The notes below the pieces were generated by a model. It was not told where the DNA came from and did no database searches. It was given only the letters and a program-made list of their open reading frames with translations. From Quercus robur (taxonomy: Eukaryota; Streptophyta; Magnoliopsida; Fagales; Fagaceae), in NCBI RefSeq assembly GCF_932294415.1, contig NC_065538.1, forward strand, positions 80,117,834-80,181,833: a stretch of 64,000 nt of DNA, in the 5' to 3' direction. Shown one piece after another: positions 10,501-21,500 of the stretch (positions are counted from its first letter, which is position 1; each line of letters opens with the position of its first letter). The translations under genes were made by a program, and so were the position numbers.

Positions 10501-11660
10501 CTAGAAATAATAGTCTATTTGAAGTGAAGGAAATGTCTATACTTGATGAAATGAAGGAATTTTACCTTTGTTCTCTGATGTAAAAAGTTAAGAAACAGAA
10601 AATATCCAAACTACTTGATGTGTTTAAATTTGTTAAAGATGAGATTTTAGATGCAATTCCTCCAGCATGTATGTGCTTCAACTTTGGACATTAGTTTAGT
10701 AAAAATTTTCTTGACACTATAGTGCTTATGACCATTACACGCTTGAAACTTCCATGGAGGAGATTTGGTGGCTTGGATTATAAGATGCATTCTTAGAATT
10801 TAGACTACAAAAGATTGAGCAAAGTGTAACTTGGCAGAGAAAAAATATGAATTTGTTTTTCTTTTCCAATTTTGTTTTAGGTTCTTTTGTGGTTTTCAAC
10901 TTTTCATAGATTTAATTTAGAGTGTTTCTTCCAATAGATATTAAAATATTGTTTCTTTGTTTTTATACATTGGAATTTTACCTTATATTATTATTGAATA
11001 CGTTCTCCTTAGTTTTCGTGATTGTTATAGATTAGCAAAAATAGTTTGAGTGGATTATGAATAGAAGTGCACTTCTACTAAAGAAAACAATTTTTGAAAT
11101 GTGGAGCTCAAAAGGTTGTATTAGCTTCTATCATTTTAGAGGTTACATTTAAACGTGGACAACAATCATCCATTTAGCACACCAAAGAATCCATTTTGTT
11201 CTTATTGTGTATACCTTTGTAGTTGGCATGTTCAAGATGGACAAAATAAAAAAATAATGCATGTGAGAAGATATGTATTTGTCATCATTTTTTTTCCAAG
11301 TGCTATTGTGCTATAGTTTTTACAGGTGAATGATGATGGCCCAATTCATCCAAGTGAAATAGAGCTGGCACTTACAGTTCATTAGGGCTAGAATATGGCT
11401 TAGCTCACTAAATGATTTTTGGGTTAATGAGTTCTTAGATTTTATTTTCTGCAATGGCGAATTTTGGACTTTTGACAATGTTATTAAACCTAACTCTATA
11501 TCCCACAATTGTCATTTTTGTTTTTTGAATTGATTGGCATTATTAAAACAAAGCCTTTAATAAACATATTGACTATTGTATTTATTGTATAGTTATGTCA
11601 AATTGATGGTATTTTAAATGTGTAAAATGTACCCCGCGCATTGCGCGGGTTAAATGCTAG
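7520..11660 (+). mobile_element. Helitron, nonautonomous, both ends visible
   Basis: The 5' end is TCTAATACTATATATAATAGC starting at 7520, directly after an A. The 3' end has a perfect 7-bp hairpin (CCCGCGC, loop att, GCGCGGG; 11633-11649), then TTAAATG and CTAG, followed by T. There is no target-site duplication. That is the Helitron signature: TC start, hairpin plus CTRR end, insertion between A and T. The 4.1 kb interior has no Rep or helicase motif in any frame, so it would depend on another element. Near the 5' end lie GA repeats and a GC-richer leader-like patch (7840-8035 and 8430-8510) with splice-donor-like steps. This may be captured gene 5' sequence, but I could not identify the source. 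Confidence 0.85.
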
Positions 11661-11992
11661 TTCTAATAAAGGAGAAATAAATTAAAATTTAATTATTAGT
11701 ACTATAATTTTGTACCCTTATTCCAAGAAGGGAGAAATAAACTAAAATTTAATTAGTACGATAGTTTTGTACTAACCAATAAATTAATTAAAAAAAAAAA
11801 AAAAAAAGAACCCACCAACATGTGTCGTGTTGGGTTTCAAAACGAAACCGTCATATTTTCCCATTTGACTCTGAGGCTCCCAAATTTGTGTCCCGTTCCC
11901 CTTAGCTCATGAATAAAATTCATTTCAAGTTTATCATTAAAACTAATAATAACTACACTTATCACACGTGGTTTGGGTGCACCATACATAAG

Positions 11993-12193
11993 GAGAAATT
12001 ATAAAATCTACATGGTGGACAAGTGACGTGATTCATCATTCCACTAAAAAACTTCTATCTGTTTAAAATTGTTAGTTAGAAAATTTTTTTAAACAGAAAT
12101 TAATTATTGACTCAACAGTTTTAAATAAGTGGAAGTTTTTTAGTGAAATGGTGAACAAGTGACGTGGTCCACCAGAGGACTCTATAATTTCTC
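11993..12193. mobile_element. Foldback MITE with 9-bp near-identical TSD
   Basis: The 201-bp element has arms of about 85 bp. The left arm reads 'gagaaattataaaatc...ggtggacaagtgacgtg' and the right arm reverse-complements to the same series, ending 'tataatttctc'. It is flanked by 'atacataag' (11984-11992) and 'atatataag' (12194-12202), 9 bp with one mismatch, which fits a Mutator-like target duplication. It has no ORF. Confidence 0.75.
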
Positions 12194-12305
12194 ATATATA
12201 AGGCTCTTTTTTTTTTTTTTGGATTTAGTATTATAATTTTTCATTCATCACAATTTGAAAAAATAAATAGAATTTTTTTCGAAGAGAATAGGATTCTTAT
12301 TTCAA

Positions 12306-12308
12306 TTA

Positions 12309-12344
<36 letters not shown>
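12306..12344. repeat. (AT)n microsatellite
   Basis: Uninterrupted AT dinucleotides, about 19 units, inside AT-rich spacer. Confidence 0.95.
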
Positions 12345-12348
<4 letters not shown>

Positions 12349-12633
12349 TGATCAATGTTGACTATTTAGTAGAGAGTTAATAACCAGTAGATTTTTTTCT
12401 TTTAATTTTTATCTATTTATTGTTTTAGCCTCAATTCTTATTTGTACGAATAATGATAAATTAAGGGTATTTTTAAAAGACAAAATTTAGGTATAATATT
12501 TTAGGTATTATTCCATAAGTTCCTCACTTAAGATTGAGTCATGTGGCTACTTAACTAAAAAATACATTTCAATCCCATGAAGAAAAATCCACATGACAGA
12601 ATCTTAAGAGGAAAATCTAAAGAACAACACGCC

Positions 12634-12763
12634 TGTTTGGATGGAGGGAGGAAGGAGGGGGAGTGGAGGGGAGTAGAGTAGAGTCAGCTAAAAATAAGCT
12701 AATTTTGTGCTGAATCGACTCCACTCTACTCTACTCTCTCTCCCTCTCTCTCAATCCAAACGG
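12634..12763. repeat. Purine/pyrimidine foldback unit
   Basis: The left arm is nearly pure purine ('tgtttggatggagggagg', then 'gtagagtagagtcagc'). The right arm is its pyrimidine counterpart ('gactccactctactctactc', ending 'aatccaaacgg'). The centre is about 25 bp. It looks like a very short inverted-repeat transposon with TGTTTGGAT ends. The strand asymmetry could allow triplex or cruciform structure. Confidence 0.65.
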
Positions 12764-12839
12764 ACCACTGTACTGTACTTAAATCTTGCCAATTTTTAAA
12801 AGTGAAAAAATGTAATAATTAATTTTCTGAATTATTTTA

Positions 12840-13790
12840 ATATATAGAGATTGCATTCATCACCAATGTATTATCCCCTTCAATGACCAATCTTGAGAAA
12901 CTAGCTTCAATGGAGAACTCAACAGCTTTCCTACACGCCAAAGCTTCAACTTCTGCACTGTTATGAACCAAAGGACCCTTAACCGACATTCAAGCCATCA
13001 CCTCACCCTCTTCATTGCGGATAATTGCCCCAAATCCAGAGCAGTTTAGATCAGAAAAGATTGCTGCATCAAAGTTCAGCTTATAGACTGATGGAGGTGG
13101 TGGTTGCTAGGAAATTCTAGCAGGTGTTGTGACTGGTATAGCAACAAGCTGAACTTGTGATTTTTTGTACTCATCAAGGTAGTCCAGTGCTCTTTTATTC
13201 AACGATTGAACAAGAAACAACTCAAAATCTGCATTAGATAACTTGTCAAAAAGAAATTCAAATAGCTGAATAATATCACATTGGTTAGTTTAACACTTCT
13301 GTAGATTGATTGAACTTCCTGCCCACACATCTTGAGCAGTACCACACTCCCATATAGCGTGAATAGTAGATTCTAGAAGAGATTTGAAGCAATGACACAC
13401 CGGATCTGATATGATTTTTCTTCAAGCAAGGTTGACAAGAGTTGGTAGAATTTCATGGCAGGCCTTCCATCCAAAAACCTTAATTTTATTAGGCACCCGT
13501 AACTTCCATAACTTCTTCCAAATCTGCAAACCACGAGGACCCCTTGAACTTTCTGCCCAATCCTCTTTTCGCATCACCCTTCTTGCTATATAATATTCGG
13601 ACCTGACTGAATACACTTCCTTCCTATTGTGTAGCCACACCACAGAATTAGATACTTGTCTATGGCTCAAATGAATTTTGCAAATAGCTTCAGCATCGTC
13701 CCTATGGAAACTAGATATGATAACATCACGCCTCCAACAGTGTGATACTCATCACACACCTCTAGGTTTTTTTTGTTATTGGAAAATGTA
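12840..13790 (-). mobile_element. L1-type LINE fragment, 3' part of ORF2
   Basis: On the minus strand, about 13670-13422 encodes a zf-RVT region (WKKLWKLRVPNKIKVFGWKACHEILP). Downstream, about 13110-12850, an RNase H-like region follows with recognisable 'KLNFDAAIF'-type and 'VEALACRKAVEFS'-type strings broken by stops. It is truncated at both ends, lacks the reverse transcriptase and has no clear poly(A) tail. It belongs to the same broad family as the full-length LINE at 49.5-55.4 kb but is older. Confidence 0.75.
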
Positions 13791-13861
13791 GTGATCCGAA
13801 ATTATAATGGATGTTTTAAATTAACATTTACCCAAAAAATAGAAGAGCCTCTGAACATGCG

Positions 13862-14790
13862 TCTCCAATTCTCTCAATTCTGTGTTTTCAAACTCTTTCA
13901 CCCACTGCTTTGCTTTAGATTTCACTACAAATAACAACAACAGCAGATGAATTTGAGGTAAGTTTTTTCTTAGATCAAATCTCAGCCCTCTCTCTCTCTG
14001 ATCTCATGTGCGTGCTCAGAGGCTAATAGATTCTTATGATACTAGCCCTTAGGACACTTCACCAATAGGATATTCTGGAAGAGTCCAGAATAGCGAAAAT
14101 TATCTGTATCTTAACTCTTAAGAGACTATGACATTATAATTTTTCCTAAGGATGAAATTAACATTTCCATAGTAGATTTGGATTTGAAATTCAACTTAAA
14201 TTATGAAGAACTCTATCTGAATAATAACTAAGAGACAAATATTTATTTGGTTTTGAATTTGATTTATCCAATAAGCATGGCAATGTACCGGTCCGCGTTA
14301 CAATAGTGTCTACCTCTATTAAAAAAAAAAAAAAAAAGTGTATAGTCCATACCTAGTGATCAAGAAGTACAATTCATCTTCAACGTCTTCGCCAAGTCAA
14401 GTAATGAAGTAACTTTTTTCCCGTGTAATGTCATTTTTCCCCCTGTAATGCTAAAGAAAGCATTTTTTTTTTCTTATCTTAAGTTATGGAACTGATAAAT
14501 TATTATAATTATTGCAATGTTTTTTAACTTGACCACCACAAATATCATTCGTATTTTGCATCAATTATTATGTAACATCTCAATAAATCATATATGTAAC
14601 AATAAGCAAAACATGGCCAAATAGAGAGAGAAATTGAAGTGAGAAATGTAGAAATAAAAAAGTGAGATTAGAGAGAGAGGGCTGAGAGCTTACCTCAAAT
14701 CTATCTGCTATTGTTGTTGTTTGCAGTGAAATCTGAAGCAAAGAGGTGGGTGAAAGGAGTTTGAAAACACAGAATTGAGAGAATTGGAGA
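13862..14790. mobile_element. Element with ~150-bp inverted repeats
   Basis: The left arm (13862-14012) begins 'tctccaattctctcaattc'. It continues through 'ttcaaactc', 'caacaacagcagat', 'gaggtaag' and 'cagccctctctctct'. The right arm (about 14640-14790) is its reverse complement. The 630-bp centre is AT-rich and without an ORF. Each arm reads like the start of a transcribed gene, with a GAG|GTAAG donor in the left arm. This fits either a long-TIR (MULE-like) element or an inverted duplication of a gene 5' end. No TSD was found. Confidence 0.6.
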
Positions 14791-14859
14791 ACTGAAGAAG
14801 AAGCAATTTGAGTTTGAAAACCGACGTGAGTGTACTGGGAGTGTGGTCCTATTTTGTAG

Positions 14860-15460
14860 ATAGTATTTTGCGTGGAAGTTAAAGAAGCATTTTTACTAAG
14901 TTTTGCCCCTACTTAAACATAGGCTGTAGGAGTATTTTGTAGGCAATGTTTTAGTGCAAATTAGATATGTATTTTTACAGAACTATCCTTTAGTTTTGTC
15001 TTTACTTAAACCTAGGGGTGTAGGAGTATTTTGAAATGAAAAAAAAATTCGGTCCAAATAGGAGAAGCCCCTTAAATAGTAGTAGAAGAAATAGAATAAT
15101 AATAATAGTAATAATAACTAGATTTTTTTTTTTTTTTAGCAAAAAAAAGTATTTTTATTTTATATATATTATTTTTATTTTGAGAATTTTATTTATAAGT
15201 GGAAAAAACAATTTGAAAATTAACAGGAAAGTTGTCTTATTTTTCAGGTAATGTTTTAGTGGAAGTTAGATTTGTATTTTTACCAGATTGTTTTTTAGTT
15301 TTATTTCTATTATCTTTATTTAAACATAAGAGTGTAAGAGTATTTTTAAATTAAAAAAATGAGGATCCCAAATAAGAAATTTTTTTAAATAGTAGTATAG
15401 ATAAATGGTTGGATAGAAGACAAAAAAAACTTTTAAATAGTAGTATAGATAAGAAAAAGA
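14860..15460. repeat. Degenerate tandem repeat with repeated Helitron-like 5' termini
   Basis: A unit containing 'aatgttttagtg', 'tatttttac', 'cttacttaaacctag' and 'gtaggagtattttg' recurs about three times (14860-14940, 14941-15075, 15247-15400). The string TTAAATAGTAGTATAGAT occurs at 15385-15402 and 15433-15450, with a variant at 15072-15086. Its reverse complement, A|TCTATACTACTATTTAA, looks like a Helitron 5' start on the minus strand. No matching 3' hairpin was found, so it is not called as an element. Confidence 0.5.
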
Positions 15461-15687
15461 AAAAAAAAACTAATAAGAAATAACTGACCCACTAGCACTA
15501 GAAAACAGAAGTGGAAAAAGACTCCCAACACTCCAAAGTGAACTGACTTCCTTAACTCTCGGATAAACGATCCAGCACGATCCCATGATTTTGCCTATGC
15601 CTCTTCCGTTGCTCTTGATGCATATCACTCTCTCTTTGACCTCACAGTGCTTTGATTCTCTCTCATTCCCAAAGTAACTACTAAGCA

Positions 15688-16213
15688 ATGAGTGTGGCAT
15701 CAGAGAAATCCACAGTTGCGGTGTCAAACCTTCCACAAACAATCACAGTCCTCGACCTCCGTCACTTCCTCGAATCCCAACTCGGCAATGACTCAATCTT
15801 CGCCCTCGAAATCTTCACTGAGCGCAAGCAATGGAAGCCCCGAAGCTTCGGTCGAATTCAGTTCACCACACTCGAAGCCAAGCTCAAGGCCATGGCTGTG
15901 CCTCTTAATTTCGAATCCCACACTCTCCGAATCTCCGAGACAACCTACGATGACATCGTCGTACGCCCCGTGGAACCCAACCACCGACTCGATAACTGTG
16001 TTTTGCACGCGGGGTTTTTCGTTCGAGAGTGTTGCATGAGTGTGTTGGAGTCTTGGGAGGGTGTTAGGGTCTGGGTTATGCCCGAGAGACAAAGGGTCGA
16101 GTTTTGGGTGTGGCAAGGTTCGGAGTGTTATAGACTCGAGATTATGTTTCATGATGTTGGAGACTGTTCGGTGTAGTCTTGCTGATGGGGATGCTGATGC
16201 CTTGGTCTTAAAG
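15688..16213 (+). pseudogene. RDR2: RDR2-like RNA-dependent RNA polymerase, N-terminal remnant
   Basis: RDR2 copies transposon transcripts into double-stranded RNA for 24-nt siRNA-directed DNA methylation in the nucleus. This remnant starts at a clear ATG and runs about 163 codons with the RDR2 N-terminal pattern: VSNLPQTITVLDLRHFLE, ALEIFTERKQWKPRSFGRIQFTTLEAK, SETTYDDIVVRPVEP, then RVEFWVWQGSECYRLE. At about 16158 one extra G shifts the frame, so reading stops at 16174-16176, although the family string (ETVRCSLADGDADALVLK) continues in the next frame to about 16213. A possible donor (AAG|GTTTG) follows, with an acceptor at 16288. The Tat LTR element begins at 16305. About 500 residues of the middle of the protein are not found anywhere in the window. 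Confidence 0.85.
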
Positions 16214-16304
16214 GTTTGATTTTTACTTTGTATTTTTTTTCTTAGCTTTTTCTTTATGGTTTTGTTATTTTATGATGAATGTGTTGCAGCTTTAATAGGA
16301 GAAG
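16214..16304 (+). other. RDR2 relic sequence up to the LTR insertion
   Basis: A pyrimidine-rich stretch ending in TTGCAG at 16289, like an intron with its acceptor, followed by 15 bases. The 5 bases before the LTR (AGAAG, 16300-16304) nearly match those after the 3' LTR (AGAAA, 26402-26406), giving a TSD with one mismatch. Confidence 0.5.
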
Positions 16305-16930
16305 TGATGAGGATAAAATTATGCTGACAAAGGTGACGGGACAAACTTGACAAAGGTGACGGTACAGACCTGACAAGGGTGACGGGACATACTTGACAAG
16401 GGTGACGAGATGGTTTTGCCGTCAGCATTCCTTCAAGGCTGACGGTGACCTGAACTAAAAGAACTCCACATAGGGCCGAACATCCTGAAGTTGACGGGAT
16501 AAGCGTAGACTGACGGGATAACATAAGCTGACGGCGTCAGTCTATGGAATGTTTGTTCTACACGTTTACGTGTACAAGTAAATAACTTGCTCCCCACGTT
16601 TCATGAAACCTAAGGACTCCTATATGGAAAGAATCCCGTAAAATACGCCCAAGAAGACTCTTATAAGGAAAAGACTTCTACTCCAAGGAAAAGAGGGGCA
16701 GCCCTCGCTACTATAAAAACCCAAGCACCCTCACAAACCAAGGTACGCATAATTTACCCTCTCTAGCACTTTAGAGCAGTGAGAATATTTCTAACTTGAC
16801 CTTCGGAGGGTGTTTGGCCGGTACCACACCGGTACTCCCCGCTAGGTTATTCCTTTTCGTTGTGCAGGTGCCATTTGCGATCGTACGAGGAATGTGTGAC
16901 TCACTGGTGGTATTATTTCCGGCATCATCA
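16305..16930 (+). repeat. 5' LTR of the Tat element
   Basis: The LTR starts TGATGAGG and ends CATCA, so it has TG...CA ends. The U3 begins with a 23-bp unit, 'gacaaaggtgacgggacaaac' type, repeated almost four times (16325-16410). In all, about ten TGACG cores on either strand fall in the first 230 bp. A TATA box (ctataaaaac) lies at 16711-16720, so transcription should start near 16745. The 626-bp length equals that of the 3' LTR. Confidence 0.95.
16711..16720 (+). promoter_or_regulatory. TATA box of the 5' LTR
   Basis: CTATAAAAAC downstream of the TGACG-rich U3 and about 80 bp before the conserved 'ctagcactttagagcag' stretch. The same box occurs in the 3' LTR at about 26182-26191. Confidence 0.75.
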
Positions 16931-16931
16931 G

Positions 16932-16949
16932 TTGGAGCCGTCTGTGGGA
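16932..16949 (+). other. Primer-binding site of the Tat element
   Basis: TTGGAGCCGTCTGTGGGA follows the LTR end by one base. It resembles the TGGCGCCGTCTGTGGG-type sites of many plant Ty3 elements. Which tRNA it matches I cannot decide by eye. Confidence 0.7.
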
Positions 16950-16990
16950 ATCGTTTTAGCACATTTTCGCTTCCCAGACAGAAGAGTTAC

Positions 16991-18290
16991 ATGGTACTCA
17001 CTCGCTCAATGGCGACCACCAACGACATTCAAGAAGAAGAAGCCCCTACGACCGCGCTTGAAAGAAAGGTGAGGACACTCGCCGCCGCCGTGGAGCGCCT
17101 CACCAAACAAAACCACGACCTAGAAGAACAACTGAGACAAAAAAATGCAGCTCCCAACAACCATGGAGCAGATCAAGAAGGAACTAGCGCCGACAGAAGA
17201 AACCAGGAAGGACCCCAGGCCAGCAATGCCCCGAGCAAACCAGAACGGCAAAACACGAGCATCCCCTCCCTTGCAGAAACCACTCTGCCACTTGTTATCG
17301 CAGAGATGCAAGCCATGAAAGAACAAATGGAGGTTATGATGAATGCTCTCAAGGGACGAGTATCCAGCGACCTTGACGACCTTGTCAACCGAACTGACTC
17401 GCCGTTCACCGCCACCGTCAACACCTACCCTTTACCAAGTAAGTTCCGCATGCCACAGATAGACAGTTATGACGGGGTCAAGGACCCACTGGACCACCTG
17501 GAAACCTTCAAGACCCTAATGCACCTTCAAGGAGTTGCGGACGCCATCATGTGTAGGGCCTTCCCTACAATGCTGAAGGGCGCAGCAAGAATTTGGTTCA
17601 GCTGACTGACGTCGAACTCCATCAGCACCTTCAAAGAGCTCAACGCTCAGTTTACCGCACACTTCATTGGAGGCCATCGATACAAGAAGTCTACGGCTTG
17701 CTTGATGAGTATGAAGCAGCGAGAAGATGAAACTTTAAGAACCTACATCTCCCGCTTCAACAAAGAGGCACTCTCGATCGACGAAGCCGACGATAAAATA
17801 CTTGTTGCGACATTCACGAATGGCTTGAAGAAGGGTAAGTTTTTGTTTTCCCTATACAAAAACGACCCAAAAACCATGTCGGAAGTACTTTATCGTGCCA
17901 CAAAGTATATGAACGCTGAAGATGCGCTATTAGCTCGGGAAGAGAGGCCCAGGAAAAGAGAAAGGCAGGAAGACAATCGGCAGGACCAAGGCCGGAAGAA
18001 GGCAAGAACAGGAGACCGAAGGGACGAAAGGCGCACCAAACCCCTAGGGGGAAGGTTCACGAGCTTCACTCCGCTAACAGCCCCGATAGATCAAGTCCTT
18101 ATGCAAATTAAGGACGAAGAGGCTCTGACGTTCCGGGGAAAACTGAAAAGCGACCCCAACAAACGTTCCCGGGATAAGTATTGTCGATTCCACCGCGACC
18201 ACAGCCACGACACAGCTGATTGCTATGACCTCAAGCAACAGATTGAAGCCCTCATCAGACAAGGAAAGCTGTAGAGATTCGTTAGCAAGG
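16991..18290 (+). mobile_element. gag region of the Tat element
   Basis: It begins with an ATG (MVLTRSMATT), followed by a coiled-coil stretch (LERKVRTLAAAVERLTKQN) and a low-complexity Gln/Asn-rich linker. The capsid-like retrotransposon gag domain follows (PQIDSYDGVKDPLDHLETF ... FPTMLKGAARIWF, then FIGGHRYKKS and MKQREDETLRTYISRFNKEA). The end is a basic region with a zinc-knuckle-like motif (YCRFHRDHSHDTADCYDLK). The region is recognisable throughout but not intact. Confidence 0.88.
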
Positions 18291-18539
18291 AGAAAACGGA
18301 TCCCCCCGAACAAGACCAACGTCCCCGATGGGATAATGAGCGTCCGAGGCCCCCAATCGGAGATATAAGGATGATCGTAGGAGGAACGGCTGCCGCCGGA
18401 TCGTCCAAGAAGGCCCGCAAGACCTATCTTCGGATGGTACAAAATGTTTAGCTGACGGGAGTCGTACCAAAGATAGCACGGAGAGAGGGTCCCATAATCG
18501 GATTCTCGGAAGAAGACGCGCGACGCCTTCACCATCCAC

Positions 18540-21500
18540 ATGACGACGCACTCGTCATCAGCTTGCGTGTAGGAGATTACAATATGCACCGGGTGCTGGT
18601 CGACAATGGCAGTTCAGCAGATATCTTGTACTACACAGCATTCCAGCAGATGAGGATCGACAAGGAGCGACTGATTCCAACAAATGCATCGCTTGTTGAC
18701 TTCAGCGGGAGCCGAGTATTCCCACTAGGCGCGGTCACATTATCCGTGATTGTAGGAGATTACCCTCAACAGATAGCCAAGGACGTGACATTCTTGGTAG
18801 TTGATTGTTCGTCAGCCTACAACGCTATTCTCGGGAGACCCACGCTCAACTCGTGGAAGGCGGTAACCTCCACTTACCACCTGATGATAAAGTTCCCAAC
18901 TGACTACGGAGTAGGGGAGCTGCGCGGGAGTCAGATGGCCGCACGCGATTGCTACATAGCCATGATGGAAATGGAGGATCAGGTTCAGGCTTTAAGCATA
19001 GAAGAGCACCGGACGGTAACAGAGCCGGTTGAGAAGTTAGAAGAGATACCCCTTGACAGTTCCGATCCCGGCCGGACGACCAAAATTGGAACACTCGCTA
19101 ACCCCACGGTCCGTCAGGAGCTCATAACCTTCCTCAGATGCAATCAAGACGTATTCGCATGGGGTCATGAAGATATGCCGGGAATAGACCCTTCAGTCAT
19201 GGTGCACAGGTTGAATGTGTCGCCCGCCTTTCCACCTATCAGACAAAAGAAGAGGGTGTTTGCCCCCGAGCGAGACCGAGCCATAGCAGAGGAAGTCAGA
19301 AAGCTACAGGAAGCGAGCTTCATTAGGGAAGTATACTATCCCGACTGGTTAGCAAATGTATTAATGGTCAAAAAAGCGAGCGGGAAATGGCGGATGTGTG
19401 TGGACTTCACTGACCTTAACAAGGCCTGCCCCAAGGATAGCTACCCCCTCCCGAGGGTTGATGTCCTAGTAGACTCTACAGCCCGACACCAGTTGCTGAG
19501 CTTCATGGACGCTTTCTCGGGGTACAACCAAATCCGAATGCATGAAGCCGACCAGGAGAAAACGTCGTTCGTGACCAGCCAAGGCCTCTTCTGTTACAAG
19601 GTCATGCCCTTCGGCCTGAAGAATGCGAGCGCAACATACCAAAGGCTCATGAACAAAATGTTCGCGCAACAGATTGGGAGGAATGTCCAGGTCTACGTAG
19701 ACGACATGCTAGTCAAAAGCCGAAGGGAGGAAGATCATCTAGGAGATCTCAAAGAAACATTCGACACACTTCGCTCATACAACATGAAGCTCAATCCGGG
19801 GAAATGTGCCTTTGGAGTGACGGCAGGAAAATTCTTGGGATTCATGGTATCTCAAAGGGGAATCGAGGCGAACCCGGACAAGATTCGGGCCATTATGGAT
19901 ATGGCACCACCAAGAAATGTGAAGGAGGTGCAAAGCCTCAATGGAAAGATAGCGGCGCTGAACAGGTTCGTGTCAAGGGCGACGGACAAATGCTTGCCCT
20001 TCTTCCGAACATTAAAGAAATCCTTCGAGTGGACTGACAAATGCCAGCAAGCCTTCGAAGAATTAAAGGCTTACCTCTCCTCCCCACCATTGCTAAGCCC
20101 GTCGCAGCCGGGAGAAGAACTTTTCCTCTATCTTGCCGTCTCCCCCGCAGCCGTTAGCGCGGCCCTGGTCAGAGAAGAAGAGAAAGTGCAAAAACCCGTG
20201 TACTACGCAAGCCGAGCGCTTCACGGTGCCGAAGAAAGATACCCGCCCATGGAGAAACTTGCCTTCGCATTAGTTACGGCAGCCCGTAAACTCAAACCAT
20301 ACTTCCAAGCTCATACTGTAAACGTCCTGACTGACAAGCCCTTACGACGGGCAATGAGCAGCCCCGAGGCTGCGGGACGATTGGCGCTATGGGCTATAGA
20401 GCTGAGCGAATTTGACATTCAGTACCGCCCGCGGACCGCCATCAAGGGACAGATCGTCGCCGACTTTATAGCTGAGTTCACTCATGACGAAGACAAGGGG
20501 GCAGCAGAGTCCCCTCAATGGAGCATATATACGGACGGATCGTCCAACAGGCAAGCTGCAGGGGCCAGCATTTTGCTACTATCGCCCGAAGGAGACACCA
20601 TCGAATGTATGGTCCGTCTCGACTTCCCTGCCACCAATAATGAATCGGAGTATGAGGCTCTGATAGCGGGACTTGACCTCGCCAAAGCAGCAGGGGCCGC
20701 GAGGGTAGTCATCCACTGCGATTCACAGGTCATCACTAACCAAATAAACGGAGACTACGATTGCAAGGGCGAAAAGATGAAAAGGTACCTTGATGAAGTA
20801 AGGACGAGGGTGGGTGACCTAGAAGCCAAAGTCGTCCAGATTCCCAGAGAAGGAAACGAAAGGGCCGACCGTCTCGCAAAGGCCGCTTCAGCTGAACAAA
20901 TGGTCATCCCTGGTAATGTACTCTCTTTCGTACAGCTTTCCCCGCTAATAGATCTCAGCAACATGCAGGAAGTATGCTCCGATAGTAGCTGGACAGCGCC
21001 GTTAGTTTCGTACCTAAAAAACGGGGTCTTACCAGACGAGAAGGAAGCCGCAAGGAAACTTAAAATCCAGGCGGCGAGGTTCGTCCTGATAAAAGACGAC
21101 CTGTATAAAAGAGGTTTCTCCCGACCATATCTGAGATGCTTGGGTACGGAAGAGACAGACTACGTCATGAGAGAAGTACATGAAGGAATCTGCGGAAACC
21201 ACTCAGGGTCTAGATCGTTGGTACACAAGCTTGTGTGAGCAGGATATTATTGGCCTACCATGCAGAAGGATGCCGAAGCCTATGTCAGGGCCTGCGACAA
21301 ATGCCAAAGGTTCAGCAATATTATTAGACAACCAACCGAAGAGCTGACCCCGATGACAGCCCCATGGCCGTTCGCACAGTGGGGATTAGATATTATGGGA
21401 CCATTCCCTACAGCCGTACGACAGCTAAAATTCCTGGTAGTAGGCATCGACTATTTCACAAAATGGGTGGAAGCTGAAGCTTTGGCAACGATTACAGAAA

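Noticed and set aside
16270-16524. 84-codon minus frame in the LTR, and its longer twin in the 3' LTR
   Set aside because: Produced by the TGACGG repeats read in reverse; no protein similarity.
17173-17424. Minus-strand frames across gag and pol
   Set aside because: Shadows of the gag-pol coding strand; only the aORF region shows real antisense domains.
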